A stretch of 10,236 nt of DNA from Bacillota bacterium (GTDB lineage Bacteria; Bacillota; Clostridia; Peptostreptococcales; Anaerovoracaceae). Position numbers and translations under genes: made by a program. Positions 1-6,846 of this stretch are shown piece by piece (positions within the stretch are counted from its first letter, which is position 1; every line of letters starts with the position of its first letter). Below the pieces are notes generated by a model. The model was not told where the DNA came from. It made no database searches and saw nothing but the letters and a program-made list of their open reading frames with translations. Location: contig JAFYFK010000026.1 in NCBI GenBank assembly GCA_017543805.1, positions 1-10,236 of the forward strand. Reading direction: 5' to 3'.

Positions 1-825
1 CTCCTCCACCTCGTATCCCATATCCTTCAGCATAACGATGATGGAATCCCTCGTCACGCCCGGAAGTATCGTTCCGTAGAGCATCGGGGTGACGATCTTG
101 CCGGAGATCTTGAACATTACGTTCATGGCGCCGACTTCCTCGACGTACTTTCTCTCGACGCCGTCAAGCCAGAGCACCTGCGAGAAGCCGAGCTCCTCCG
201 CCCTTCTGCCGGCGCGGTTGCTGGCCGCGTAATTTCCGCCGCACTTGCAGAAACCGGTGCCGCCGCGGACCGTGCGGACGTCTTCGGTCTCAAGCATTAT
301 GCGCACAGGGGTAAGACCGCCCTTGTAGTAGGAACCGGACGGCGAAAGAATGACTATAAAAAGCTCCTCGCGGACGCCGTCGACGTGGAGAGTCGGATCG
401 GTGCCGATAATGTACGGACGGATGTAGAGCGACGCGCCTTCGGAATGCGGGACCCAGTCCCTGTCGATATCTACAAGCGCCCTGACCGCATCGATAAAGA
501 TCTCTTTAGGAACCGGCGGCATGCCCATGCGCTTGGCGGATTCGAACATGCGCATCGCGTTCTGCTCCGGGCGGAAGAGCTGTATGCCCCCGTCCTTTCT
601 GCGGTATGCCTTAAGGCCTTCGAACACGCCGGAGCCGTAATGGAAGATGTTTGCCGCGGGAGAAAGGGTTATCGGCCCGTAGGGAACGATGCGGGCGTCG
701 TGCCAGCCTTCCATCTCGGCGTAGTTCATGATGAACATGTGGTCGGTGAATATTGTTCCGAACCCGAGATTGTCCTCGTCAGGCTTGGGCGCAGGATTTG
801 TATTTCTTGTAATCTTAATTTCCAT
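1..825 (-). CDS. ilvE: Branched-chain amino acid aminotransferase, 5' part (C-terminus beyond the window edge)
   Basis: Cytoplasmic PLP enzyme that reversibly transfers the amino group between Glu/2-oxoglutarate and Leu, Ile or Val. The translated 275 residues follow the class IV (D-alanine/BCAT fold) family from the N-terminus. They include the substrate-side segment FHYGSGVFEGLKAYR (about 61-75), an IRPYIIGTD segment (about 135-143), and the PLP-lysine motif GGTGFCKCGGNYAAS with the Schiff-base lysine at residue 194. The conserved EEVGAMN cofactor region follows at about 229-235. BCATs of this type are usually about 340-360 residues, so roughly 70-85 residues lie off the left edge; nothing suggests a broken gene. 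The start ATG (825-823) is preceded by AAGAGG at 831-836 with a 5-nt spacer. It appears to be transcribed alone from the promoter at 858-885, or is the first gene of an operon continuing left. The leader is too short for a T-box. The family call is firm; preferred substrate is from family knowledge. Confidence 0.95.
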   Translation of the reverse strand, partial: MEIKITRNTNPAPKPDEDNLGFGTIFTDHMFIMNYAEMEGWHDARIVPYGPITLSPAANIFHYGSGVFEGLKAYRRKDGGIQLFRPEQNAMRMFESAKRMGMPPVPKEIFIDAVRALVDIDRDWVPHSEGASLYIRPYIIGTDPTLHVDGVREELFIVILSPSGSYYKGGLTPVRIMLETEDVRTVRGGTGFCKCGGNYAASNRAGRRAEELGFSQVLWLDGVERKYVEEVGAMNVMFKISGKIVTPMLYGTILPGVTRDSIIVMLKDMGYEVEE

Positions 826-857
826 AAAAGCCTCTTAAAACTAAATTATTTTTATCT

Positions 858-885
858 ATTATAATAATTAGTCACATAAAATCAA
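858..885 (-). promoter_or_regulatory. Probable sigma-A promoter of ilvE
   Basis: On the minus strand a perfect TATAAT (858-863) lies 16 bp downstream of TTGATT (880-885, 4 of 6 matches to TTGACA), in very AT-rich DNA. The expected transcription start near position 851 gives a leader of about 26 nt ending in the AAGAGG ribosome binding site. The -35 element abuts the T-tract of the upstream terminator. Confidence 0.6.
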
Positions 886-911
886 CAAAAAAGCCGTCAA
901 AAGACGGCTTT
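886..911 (-). terminator. Intrinsic terminator of the DUF1836/AI-2E permease unit
   Basis: Read on the minus strand, an 8-bp perfect stem AAGCCGTC / GACGGCTT (891-898 with 903-910) closes a TTTT loop and runs into a T-tract. It begins about 20 nt after the permease stop codon and separates that transcript from ilvE, which is on the same strand. Confidence 0.85.
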
Positions 912-929
912 GCGGAATACGCGTCAGGT

Positions 930-2096
930 TCAGTTTCCTGCGGATCTTTTCTGCATTGCGGCCTTGCGCGCCTCGAGCGCGGGGATCAGCAGTTCCTTAT
1001 AAAGATATACGAATATCGCCGCGACGGGGATAGCAAGCAGCATGCCCGTTATGCCGAACATCTTTCCGAAGGCGATGATGGCGATCAGTATAAGTGCCGA
1101 GGGCACGGACAGCGCGCTTCCGAAGAACTTCGGCTTAAGCACGTATCCGTCGACGGTCTGAAGGATCACGGTAAATATCAGGAACGCGATAACGGCGGAC
1201 GGTTTTACCAGCAGCAGTATCAGGGCGCCTACAGCAGCGCCGACTATCGGGCCGAAGGTCGGAGCCAGATTGGTGACGCCGACGACGCAGGACACGATAA
1301 GGGTGTTGGGCATTCCGGCTATCGTCATGAATATGTAGTTGACGAGCCCGACCAGGATGGCGTCCATAAGCTCCACGGCAATGTACTGCGTAAATATCTC
1401 GTTGAATCTGGTAAGGACGCTGCTGAAACGGGTGTAGCGGTCCTCCGAGACTACCAGAAGCTTCATTAATCTCCTTACCGCGTCCAGCATGCTGTCCTTC
1501 GCGATCAGGAAATAGACAGCGACTATGATGCCTATGGCAAAGTTCGCGAAGCCCGATCCGGCCGACGAAGCGGTCCTGACTATCTTTGAAATATTGCGGG
1601 AAAGATAAGTCCCTGCCCGGCTGAGCATACCGTTCTCCCCGACTATGTAATCCTCGATCTGCTCCATGACCTCGGAGGATTCCATTCCGAAGCGGACGCT
1701 TAAGGTATCCAGCAGCTTTTCGAGATTTGCGATATAGCCGTTGAGGTTGTCGAGGAAGGTCTTAAAGCTCATCACGAACTGCGGAATGAGCGAAAGCACC
1801 AGCAACACCAGCAGCGCGAGAACAAGTATCAGGGAAACGAACGAAGAGACGGTCCAGCGTATCTTTTCCTTTTTTATGAATACAAACACGTGGTCGTTGA
1901 TCCACTTTGCCAGCGGATTAAGAATGTAGGCGATGACCAGGCCGAGGATGACCGGCCCGAAGAAGCCGAAGAAAGCCTTAACGTACGAAACGCAGAGGCC
2001 GATATGCGTTATGATCGCGTAAAACAGCACCGTTACGCAGGCCGCGAGCGCATAGACCTTCCATTGCTTATCTATATTTCCGAACAGTTTTTTCAT
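930..2096 (-). CDS. AI-2E family (PerM/YtvI-type) integral membrane permease
   Basis: Polytopic membrane protein of 388 residues. This family includes E. coli TqsA, linked to AI-2 export, and members implicated in Na+/H+ exchange; substrates of most members are unknown, so none is assigned. Hydrophobic segments lie near residues 15-35, 41-60, 82-108, 184-199, 240-262, 264-299, 302-316 and 333-370. A large amphipathic stretch (about 109-180) sits between the third and fourth, as is typical. The C-terminal hallmark is present: GYVLKPKFFG (317-326), then FGKMFGITGMLLAIPVAA (343-360). A longer reading from ATG at 2120 adds 8 residues. The start at 2096 is preferred because GGAGG (2102-2106) sits 5 nt upstream of it. 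It begins 30 nt after the DUF1836 stop on the same strand, so the two are probably cotranscribed, and ends at the terminator at 886-911. Confidence 0.9.
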   Translation of the reverse strand: MKKLFGNIDKQWKVYALAACVTVLFYAIITHIGLCVSYVKAFFGFFGPVILGLVIAYILNPLAKWINDHVFVFIKKEKIRWTVSSFVSLILVLALLVLLVLSLIPQFVMSFKTFLDNLNGYIANLEKLLDTLSVRFGMESSEVMEQIEDYIVGENGMLSRAGTYLSRNISKIVRTASSAGSGFANFAIGIIVAVYFLIAKDSMLDAVRRLMKLLVVSEDRYTRFSSVLTRFNEIFTQYIAVELMDAILVGLVNYIFMTIAGMPNTLIVSCVVGVTNLAPTFGPIVGAAVGALILLLVKPSAVIAFLIFTVILQTVDGYVLKPKFFGSALSVPSALILIAIIAFGKMFGITGMLLAIPVAAIFVYLYKELLIPALEARKAAMQKRSAGN

Positions 2097-2101
2097 ACCG
2101 G

Positions 2102-2106
2102 CCTCC
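2102..2106 (-). promoter_or_regulatory. Ribosome binding site fixing the permease start
   Basis: GGAGG on the minus strand with a 5-nt spacer (CCGGT) before ATG 2096-2094. It lies inside the longer alternative reading frame that starts at 2120, which has no comparable site. This argues for the shorter 388-residue protein. Confidence 0.7.
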
Positions 2107-2126
2107 GAAGGATGATTCAATTAAAA

Positions 2127-2630
2127 TTATACGATTTTGTCGTCCTTAAGAAACATCTTTTTGACATAAAATTTGCAGGTGAAGGCCAGAGCGAAATTTC
2201 CGAGAAGATAGCGGAAACGGCGGTCCGGAAGATGCTCGTCGCTGAGCGTTATATTGCCGTCGAATACGCTGCGCATAGCGTTTTCTATAGCCTTGCAGAA
2301 TCGGTTGTAGATTATGTTGGGACGGCCCATCTTCATGCCTATGCCGATGAGCTTGCTGGCCTCCTCCGTGGAGAAACACATCTTGAGCAGGTAAACGACG
2401 ATCACCTGCGCCACGGAGAGCCGGCTGTACTTCTTGTTTGACGGCGCGCCGACGATCTTGGCCTTTACGTAGTTGTTGACCATGTTGGGCGTAAGCGGGG
2501 CGTAAGAAATCTCGTCCACGGTGGGCCCGAGGACGGAATTGACCAGGGAAATGACCTGCTCCATATAAAGCCCCATATCCGGGATCTCGTTCCAGCGGGG
2601 GATATGCAGTTCGTGAATCAGTTTCTTCAT
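2127..2630 (-). CDS. DUF1836 domain protein, putative DNA-binding regulator
   Basis: A 167-residue soluble protein that matches the DUF1836 family along its whole length. The N-terminal IPRWNEIPDMGLYMEQV (10-26) is followed by the hallmark LTPNMVNNYVKAKIV (46-60) and KKYSRLSVAQVIVVYLLK (66-83). The latter two resemble the helix-turn-helix and wing start of MerR-like DNA-binding domains. From family knowledge, B. subtilis YkrK, a DUF1836 protein, is reported to repress the neighbouring htpX gene, so a regulator role is reasonable; target and ligand are unknown here. A GTG at 2675 would add 15 residues, but neither start has a good ribosome binding site. ATG 2630 is chosen because family-like sequence begins there and a possible promoter lies immediately upstream. 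It is divergent from the acyl-CoA synthetase gene and upstream of the permease. Confidence 0.85.
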   Translation of the reverse strand: MKKLIHELHIPRWNEIPDMGLYMEQVISLVNSVLGPTVDEISYAPLTPNMVNNYVKAKIVGAPSNKKYSRLSVAQVIVVYLLKMCFSTEEASKLIGIGMKMGRPNIIYNRFCKAIENAMRSVFDGNITLSDEHLPDRRFRYLLGNFALAFTCKFYVKKMFLKDDKIV

Positions 2631-2637
2631 AACATTA

Positions 2638-2664
2638 ATAATACCACATGTTATAGAAAATGCA
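2638..2664 (-). promoter_or_regulatory. Possible promoter for the DUF1836 gene, implying a leaderless message
   Basis: The minus strand shows TATTAT at 2638-2643 (5 of 6 to TATAAT), 16 bp below a TTGCAT at 2660-2665 (3 of 6). Transcription would start at or beside the ATG at 2630. This fits the lack of any Shine-Dalgarno sequence. A TATAAC at 2650-2655 is an alternative -10 giving a leader of about 13 nt. The assignment is tentative. Confidence 0.35.
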
Positions 2665-2668
2665 AAAC

Positions 2669-2697
2669 TTGACACAGTTTTCGAAACGTGATAACCT
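2669..2697 (+). promoter_or_regulatory. Probable promoter of the acyl-CoA synthetase gene
   Basis: A perfect TTGACA (2669-2674) is followed after exactly 17 bp by TAACCT (2692-2697), a weak -10 with 3 of 6 matches. The predicted start near 2704 gives a leader of about 30 nt containing the AGAGGAG ribosome binding site. A strong -35 with a poor -10, surrounded by palindromes, is a common layout for a regulated promoter. Confidence 0.6.
2675..2690. promoter_or_regulatory. Operator-like near-palindrome 1
   Basis: The sequence CAGTTTTCGAAACGTG pairs at 6 of 8 positions around a centre between 2682 and 2683, with a perfect 8-bp core TTTCGAAA. It occupies the spacer between the -35 and -10 of the plus-strand promoter. 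Its GTTTTCGAAAC (2677-2687) matches site 2 at 9 of 11 positions. Confidence 0.45.
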
Positions 2698-2712
2698 TGT
2701 TTTGAAAACGAG
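2696..2712. promoter_or_regulatory. Operator-like near-palindrome 2
   Basis: CTTGTTTT-G-AAAACGAG is a 17-mer with 7 of 8 symmetric pairs around G2704. It overlaps the end of the -10 and the expected transcription start of the acyl-CoA synthetase gene. Its 11-mer GTTTTGAAAAC starts at 2699, exactly 22 bp (about two helical turns) from the equivalent start of site 1, so both would face the same side of the DNA. Confidence 0.45.
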
Positions 2713-2723
2713 ATGTGTTTTCC

Positions 2724-2730
2724 AGAGGAG
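2724..2730 (+). promoter_or_regulatory. Ribosome binding site fixing the acyl-CoA synthetase start
   Basis: AGAGGAG with a 5-nt spacer (ATAAA) precedes ATG 2736. A longer frame opening at ATG 2715 would place this strong site inside the coding region and has no comparable site of its own, so the shorter start is chosen. Confidence 0.85.
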
Positions 2731-2735
2731 ATAAA

Positions 2736-4553
2736 ATGGCTTTAGATTCTTTCTATAACCGCTACGACGCGGACTCCATGGCAACAGCCATGGAAACATA
2801 CAATGCGATCCAGAACAATCCCAGCAAGTTCCTGATGTACAAGGACATCCGCCCTGTCAGGGACATCAAGCAGATGATAGAGACCAGCGTGGAGCTTTAC
2901 GGAAACAACGTCGCTTTTATGCAGCGTTTCGAAAAGGACAAGCCCTACGAAAGCATCACTTACAATCAGATGCTGGAAATGGTCAACGCGTTGGGGACCG
3001 CGCTGATCGCGCGCGGTCTTAAGGGACAGCGCATAGCTGTCATCGGCGAGACCTGCTCACAGTGGGAGATCTCCTACCTCGCGGTAGTCTGCGGCACGGG
3101 CATAGTCGTTCCTCTCGACAAGGAGCTCAGCGACGCGCAGCTCAAGAACCTGGTCCAGACCGCTGAGGTCACAGCTGTTATCTGCAATAAAAAGCACGAG
3201 AAGACCTTCCTTCAGATGAAGGCCGACGGCGATACAAAGATCCAGACCATCATCGGCTTCAACGAAGACGAAAACACCCCGGAAATGCTCTCCATGAAGG
3301 CTCTTATCGAAGAAGGCAAAGAGCTGATCGCAAAGGGCGACCGCAGCTTTATCGACGCGGTCATCGACCCCGAGGAGATGCAGATACTGCTCTTCACGTC
3401 CGGAACCACCGGCATCGCCAAGGGCGTTATGCTCAACCACAGAAATATCTGCACGGACCTCATGATAGCTCCTATCATCCTCAAGGTCCACGACTGGGAC
3501 ATCTTCTTCTCCGTGCTCCCGGTCCACCACACCTACGAATGCACCTGCGCGTTCCTGATGCCGCTTTACAAAGGCGCGGCCATCGCTTACGCGGAGAGCC
3601 TCAAGGCCATAACAAAGAACCTCAAGGAAGTCCACCCGACCATGATGCTCGGCGTGCCGGCGCTCTTTGAGACGCTCTACAAGGCCATAAACAGAAACCT
3701 CAAGAAGAGCGGCAAGGAAAAGACCGTACGCACCGTCATGAAGCTCAACAAGCTGACCAAGAAGGTCGGCCTTGACCTCAACAGAAAGCTTCTCGGTCAG
3801 ATCTACGACATCTTCGGCGGACGAATGAGGCTGCTCATTTCCGGCGGCGCTGCAATCGACCCGGCCATCCTCCAGTTCTTCAACGACCTCGGGATACTCG
3901 CGGTCCAGGGCTACGGCCTCACCGAATGCGCTCCCATGGCAGCGCTCAACCCCGACGTTCCTGCGCTGATGCGCAACGCCTCCGTCGGACGCTGCATGCC
4001 GACTCTGGAAGCCAGGATCGAAAATCCGGACGAGGACGGCATCGGAGAGATCTGCATCAAGGGAAAGAACGTCATGATGGGCTACTACAAGATGCCCGAA
4101 GAGACCGCAAAGGTGATCGTCGACGGCTGGTACCACACCGGCGACCTCGGAGACATCGAGTCCGACGACTTTATCTACATCACCGGCCGCGCGAAGAACG
4201 TAATAATCACTCACAACGGAAAGAACGTATTCCCCGAAGAGCTCGAATACTACCTATCCCTTAACCCGATAGTCAAGGAATCCATGGTCTGGGCGACCAA
4301 GGACGACGCGGGCCACGACGACGTGATCACCGCAACCATCGTTCCGGATTTCGAAGAGATCAAGGACAGCTATGGCGAAGCCGCCGCGAAGGACGACGCG
4401 CAGGTCGAAAAGCTCCTGCAGGAAGTCGTCGACAAATACAACGCGGACGCACCGCTCTTTAAACAGATCCGCCGCATAGTCCTAAGGCACGAGGAACTCG
4501 AAAAGAACACCTCAAAGAAGGTCGTAAGGTTTGCGGAAGGAAACAGAAAATAA
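2736..4553 (+). CDS. Long-chain acyl-CoA synthetase (AMP-forming)
   Basis: A 605-residue ANL-superfamily enzyme that activates a carboxylate, most likely a long-chain fatty acid, with ATP to an acyl-adenylate and then an acyl-CoA. Visible motifs are the ATP P-loop TSGTTGIAKG (221-230), ISGGAAIDP (368-376) and GYGLTECAPM (392-401). They are followed by WYHTGDLGDIE (465-475), the hinge region ITGRAKNVIITHNGKNVFPEELE (481-503, split here by function into the GR hinge and the NVFPEELE end), and a C-terminal SKKVVR (593-598) with the likely catalytic lysine. Length and the extended insert between the P-loop and GYGLTE fit the FadD/FAA-type subfamily rather than short acetate enzymes. No signal peptide or clear membrane segment is seen. 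Codons are strongly biased to C- and G-ending forms, suggesting good expression. It appears monocistronic, with its own promoter and a terminator at 4586-4621. Chain-length preference cannot be read from sequence. Confidence 0.93.
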   Translation: MALDSFYNRYDADSMATAMETYNAIQNNPSKFLMYKDIRPVRDIKQMIETSVELYGNNVAFMQRFEKDKPYESITYNQMLEMVNALGTALIARGLKGQRIAVIGETCSQWEISYLAVVCGTGIVVPLDKELSDAQLKNLVQTAEVTAVICNKKHEKTFLQMKADGDTKIQTIIGFNEDENTPEMLSMKALIEEGKELIAKGDRSFIDAVIDPEEMQILLFTSGTTGIAKGVMLNHRNICTDLMIAPIILKVHDWDIFFSVLPVHHTYECTCAFLMPLYKGAAIAYAESLKAITKNLKEVHPTMMLGVPALFETLYKAINRNLKKSGKEKTVRTVMKLNKLTKKVGLDLNRKLLGQIYDIFGGRMRLLISGGAAIDPAILQFFNDLGILAVQGYGLTECAPMAALNPDVPALMRNASVGRCMPTLEARIENPDEDGIGEICIKGKNVMMGYYKMPEETAKVIVDGWYHTGDLGDIESDDFIYITGRAKNVIITHNGKNVFPEELEYYLSLNPIVKESMVWATKDDAGHDDVITATIVPDFEEIKDSYGEAAAKDDAQVEKLLQEVVDKYNADAPLFKQIRRIVLRHEELEKNTSKKVVRFAEGNRK

Positions 4554-4585
4554 AAGCTGAATATATCTTATTTCCTGTAGCCATA

Positions 4586-4621
4586 AGAACGGCTCCCGGG
4601 CGTCTGTCCGGGAGCCGTTCT
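4586..4621. terminator. Strong hairpin terminator between convergent genes
   Basis: A perfect 14-bp stem (AGAACGGCTCCCGG with its complement) closes an 8-nt loop. On the plus strand it is followed by GTTTTG, a short T-run, so it mainly serves the acyl-CoA synthetase gene, whose stop lies 32 nt upstream. It also begins only 6 nt beyond the metA stop on the minus strand. There it lacks a T-tract, so bidirectional action is possible but weaker. Confidence 0.8.
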
Positions 4622-4627
4622 GTTTTG

Positions 4628-5554
4628 CTATTCAGATGATGGGATCGACATTATGTCGTACGGTGTGGTCTGGTATACGAAGTAGTTGAGCCAGTTTGCG
4701 TAGAGCAGATTGGCGTGGGCGCGCCAGCGCATAAGCGGAGGCTGGGAATCATCGTCGTTGGGGTAATAATTGTCCGGAACGTGTATGGGCTTTCCGGCGT
4801 TCTTGTCCCTCAGGTATTCCTTTTCCAGAGTGCGGCGGTCGTACTCGCTGTGACCCATTATAAACAGCTGCCTGCCGCCGTCGGTCTTGATAGCGTAGAC
4901 GCCGGCCTGCGGAGAGACCGCGAGGATCTTAAGCTCCGGCACCTTTTCGACCTCTTCGCGCCAGATGGTGGTGTGGCGGGAATGCGGGGCAAAGAACACG
5001 TCGTCCGCGCCGCGGAAGAGTATGGTGTTGCGGTCCAGCAGAGTGTGCGGGAATACCCCGAAGAGCTTTTCCGGCAGCTCGTGCTTGGGCACGCCGTAAT
5101 GGTAGTACAGCGCGGCCTGGGCGCCCCAGCAGATGTGGAAGGTGCTGTAAACGTGGGTCTTGCTCCATTCCATGATCTCGCAGAGTTCGTCCCAGTATTC
5201 GACCTCTTCAAAGGGCAGCAGCTCTATCGGCGCTCCCGTGATGATCATGCCGTCGAAATTGCGGTCCTTTATATCGTCAAAATATTTGTAGAATTTGAGC
5301 ATGTGCTCCGGCGCAACGTGGGTGGATTCGTGAGTCTTCATCTGAATGAGCTCAACTTCCACCTGCAGCGGCGTGTTTCCGATAAGGCGCAGCAGCTGGG
5401 TCTCCGTGTCGACCTTTGTCGGCATCAGGTTAACTATAGCCACCTGCAGCGGTCTTATATCCTGCGTATGGGCCCTTAATTCGTCCATAACGAAGATATT
5501 TTCGTTTGTAAGTGTTTTATACGCAGGAAGTTCTTTTGATATTGTAATAGGCAT
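4628..5554 (-). CDS. metA: Homoserine O-acetyltransferase, MetA family
   Basis: A 308-residue cytoplasmic enzyme that acylates homoserine, the first committed step of methionine synthesis. It aligns with E. coli MetA without a numbering shift. The catalytic cysteine is Cys142 in HICWGAQAAL, and His235 and Glu237 are in MGHSEYD. Residue 111 is Glu (GAPIELLPFEEVEYW region). In this family Glu111 is associated with acetyl-CoA use and Gly111, as in E. coli, with succinyl-CoA, so O-acetylhomoserine is the predicted product despite the common 'succinyltransferase' label. The neighbouring O-acetylhomoserine sulfhydrylase supports this. The start ATG 5554 has AGAGGAT just upstream, and the N-terminus MPITISKELPA is typical of the family. 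It begins 11 nt after the metY stop on the same strand, so it is the second gene of a two-gene unit. Confidence 0.95.
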   Translation of the reverse strand: MPITISKELPAYKTLTNENIFVMDELRAHTQDIRPLQVAIVNLMPTKVDTETQLLRLIGNTPLQVEVELIQMKTHESTHVAPEHMLKFYKYFDDIKDRNFDGMIITGAPIELLPFEEVEYWDELCEIMEWSKTHVYSTFHICWGAQAALYYHYGVPKHELPEKLFGVFPHTLLDRNTILFRGADDVFFAPHSRHTTIWREEVEKVPELKILAVSPQAGVYAIKTDGGRQLFIMGHSEYDRRTLEKEYLRDKNAGKPIHVPDNYYPNDDDSQPPLMRWRAHANLLYANWLNYFVYQTTPYDIMSIPSSE

Positions 5555-5565
5555 TTTTTATCCTC

Positions 5566-6846
5566 TTAAATATTATCCAGTGCCTGCTTGATGTCGGCGA
5601 TCAGGTCCTCCGCGGATTCGAGGCCGCAGGAGAAGCGGACGAGGTCCGGGGAGACGCCGGCAGCGCGCAGCTCGTCGTCGTTCATCTGGCGGTGAGTGGC
5701 GCTCGCGGGATGCAGGCAGCATGTGCGCGCGTCAGCAACGTGAGTCTCGATCGCGGCCAGCTTAAGATGCTTCATAAAGCTCTCCGCTGCCTTTCTGCCG
5801 CCCTTTACGCCGAAGCTTACGACTCCGCAGGTGCCGTTGGGCATGTATTTCTTTGCGATCTCGTAGTATTTGTCGCCGGGAAGCCCGGGATAAGTGACCC
5901 AGCTTACGCGCGGGTCGCTCTGCAGGAATTCCGCGACCTTCTGGCCGTTTTCGCAGTGGCGCTGCATTCGGACGTGCAGGCTCTCAAGGCCGAGATTGAT
6001 GTAATACGCGTGCTGCGGGCTCTGAATGGAACCGAAGTCCCTCATCAGCTGGGCAGTGCACTTTGTGATGAAAGCTCCGCCGAGGCCGAACTTTTCAGCG
6101 TATACGATGCCGTGGTAGCTGTCGTCCGGAGTGGTGAGGCCCGGGAACTTGTCCGCGTGGGCCATCCAGTCGAACTTTCCGGCATCGATTATGGCTCCGC
6201 CGACGCTGCTGCCGTGGCCGTCGATATACTTGGTCGTGGAATGGGTAACGATGTCCGCGCCCCATTCAATAGGCCTGCAGTTGACCGGGGTCGCGAAGGT
6301 ATTGTCGATAATAAACGGAACGCCGTGGGCGTGCGCGGCCTTGACGAACTTCTCGATATCGAGGACAGCCAGCGCCGGGTTCGCGATAGTTTCGCCGAAG
6401 ACAGCCTTGGTATTGGGCTTAAACGCCGCGTCGAGCTCTTCCGGAGTGCAGTCCGGCGACAGGAAAGTAAAGTCTATTCCCATCTTCTTCATCGTGACCG
6501 CGAACAGGTTGTAGGTTCCGCCGTAGATGGCCGAGCTGGCGATGACGTGGTCGCCGCAGTTAGCGACGTTGAACACCGCGTAGAAATTGGCCGCCTGGCC
6601 GGAGGACGTGAGCATCGCCGCCGATCCGCCTTCCAGCTCGCAGAGCTTTGCCGCGACAAGGTCGTTGGTCGGGTTCTGCAGTCTGGTGTAGAAATAGCCG
6701 CTGGCCTCCAGGTCGAAGAGCTTGCCCATGTCTTCGCTGGTGTCATATTTAAAAGTAGTGCTCTGGTAGATAGGGATCTGCCTGGGCTCGCCGTTTTTCG
6801 GCGTATATCCGCCTTGGACGCAGACTGTGTCTTTACTGTATGCCAT
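5566..6846 (-). CDS. metY: O-acetylhomoserine sulfhydrylase (aminocarboxypropyltransferase)
   Basis: A 426-residue cytoplasmic PLP enzyme of the Cys/Met-metabolism family. It joins O-acetylhomoserine and sulfide to give homocysteine and acetate. Features seen are YTRLQNPT (53-60, the Tyr/Arg that contact PLP phosphate of the neighbouring subunit), SSGQAA (81-86), YGGTYNL (108-114, ring-stacking Tyr108), Asp181 in IIDNTFATP, and Lys206 in HSTTKYIDGHG as the Schiff-base lysine. Length and the long C-terminal region (HPASATHRQM, then the SCGLES end) fit MetY rather than the shorter MetB/MetC enzymes. An ATG 21 nt further upstream is in frame. ATG 6846 is chosen because AGAGGTG (6853-6859) lies 6 nt before it and the protein then starts like the family. 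It leads the unit with metA. No SAM riboswitch or T-box fits in the short upstream region. Confidence 0.95.
   Translation of the reverse strand: MAYSKDTVCVQGGYTPKNGEPRQIPIYQSTTFKYDTSEDMGKLFDLEASGYFYTRLQNPTNDLVAAKLCELEGGSAAMLTSSGQAANFYAVFNVANCGDHVIASSAIYGGTYNLFAVTMKKMGIDFTFLSPDCTPEELDAAFKPNTKAVFGETIANPALAVLDIEKFVKAAHAHGVPFIIDNTFATPVNCRPIEWGADIVTHSTTKYIDGHGSSVGGAIIDAGKFDWMAHADKFPGLTTPDDSYHGIVYAEKFGLGGAFITKCTAQLMRDFGSIQSPQHAYYINLGLESLHVRMQRHCENGQKVAEFLQSDPRVSWVTYPGLPGDKYYEIAKKYMPNGTCGVVSFGVKGGRKAAESFMKHLKLAAIETHVADARTCCLHPASATHRQMNDDELRAAGVSPDLVRFSCGLESAEDLIADIKQALDNI

Noticed and set aside
385..864. A 159-codon open frame on the plus strand
   Set aside because: It is antisense to ilvE and extends through the ilvE promoter. 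The ilvE frame carries the full conserved motif set.
1890..2441. A 183-codon open frame on the plus strand bridging the permease and DUF1836 genes
   Set aside because: It crosses two well-supported minus-strand genes and their junction, with no family resemblance.
3057..4214. A 385-codon open frame on the minus strand
   Set aside because: It lies wholly inside the acyl-CoA synthetase gene, antisense to conserved ANL motifs. Its protein is Val/Asp/His-rich with no recognisable motif, as expected from a complementary reading of C-ending codons.
4715..5479. A 254-codon open frame on the plus strand
   Set aside because: It is antisense to metA, which aligns with E. coli MetA throughout. It has no ribosome binding site and no family signal.
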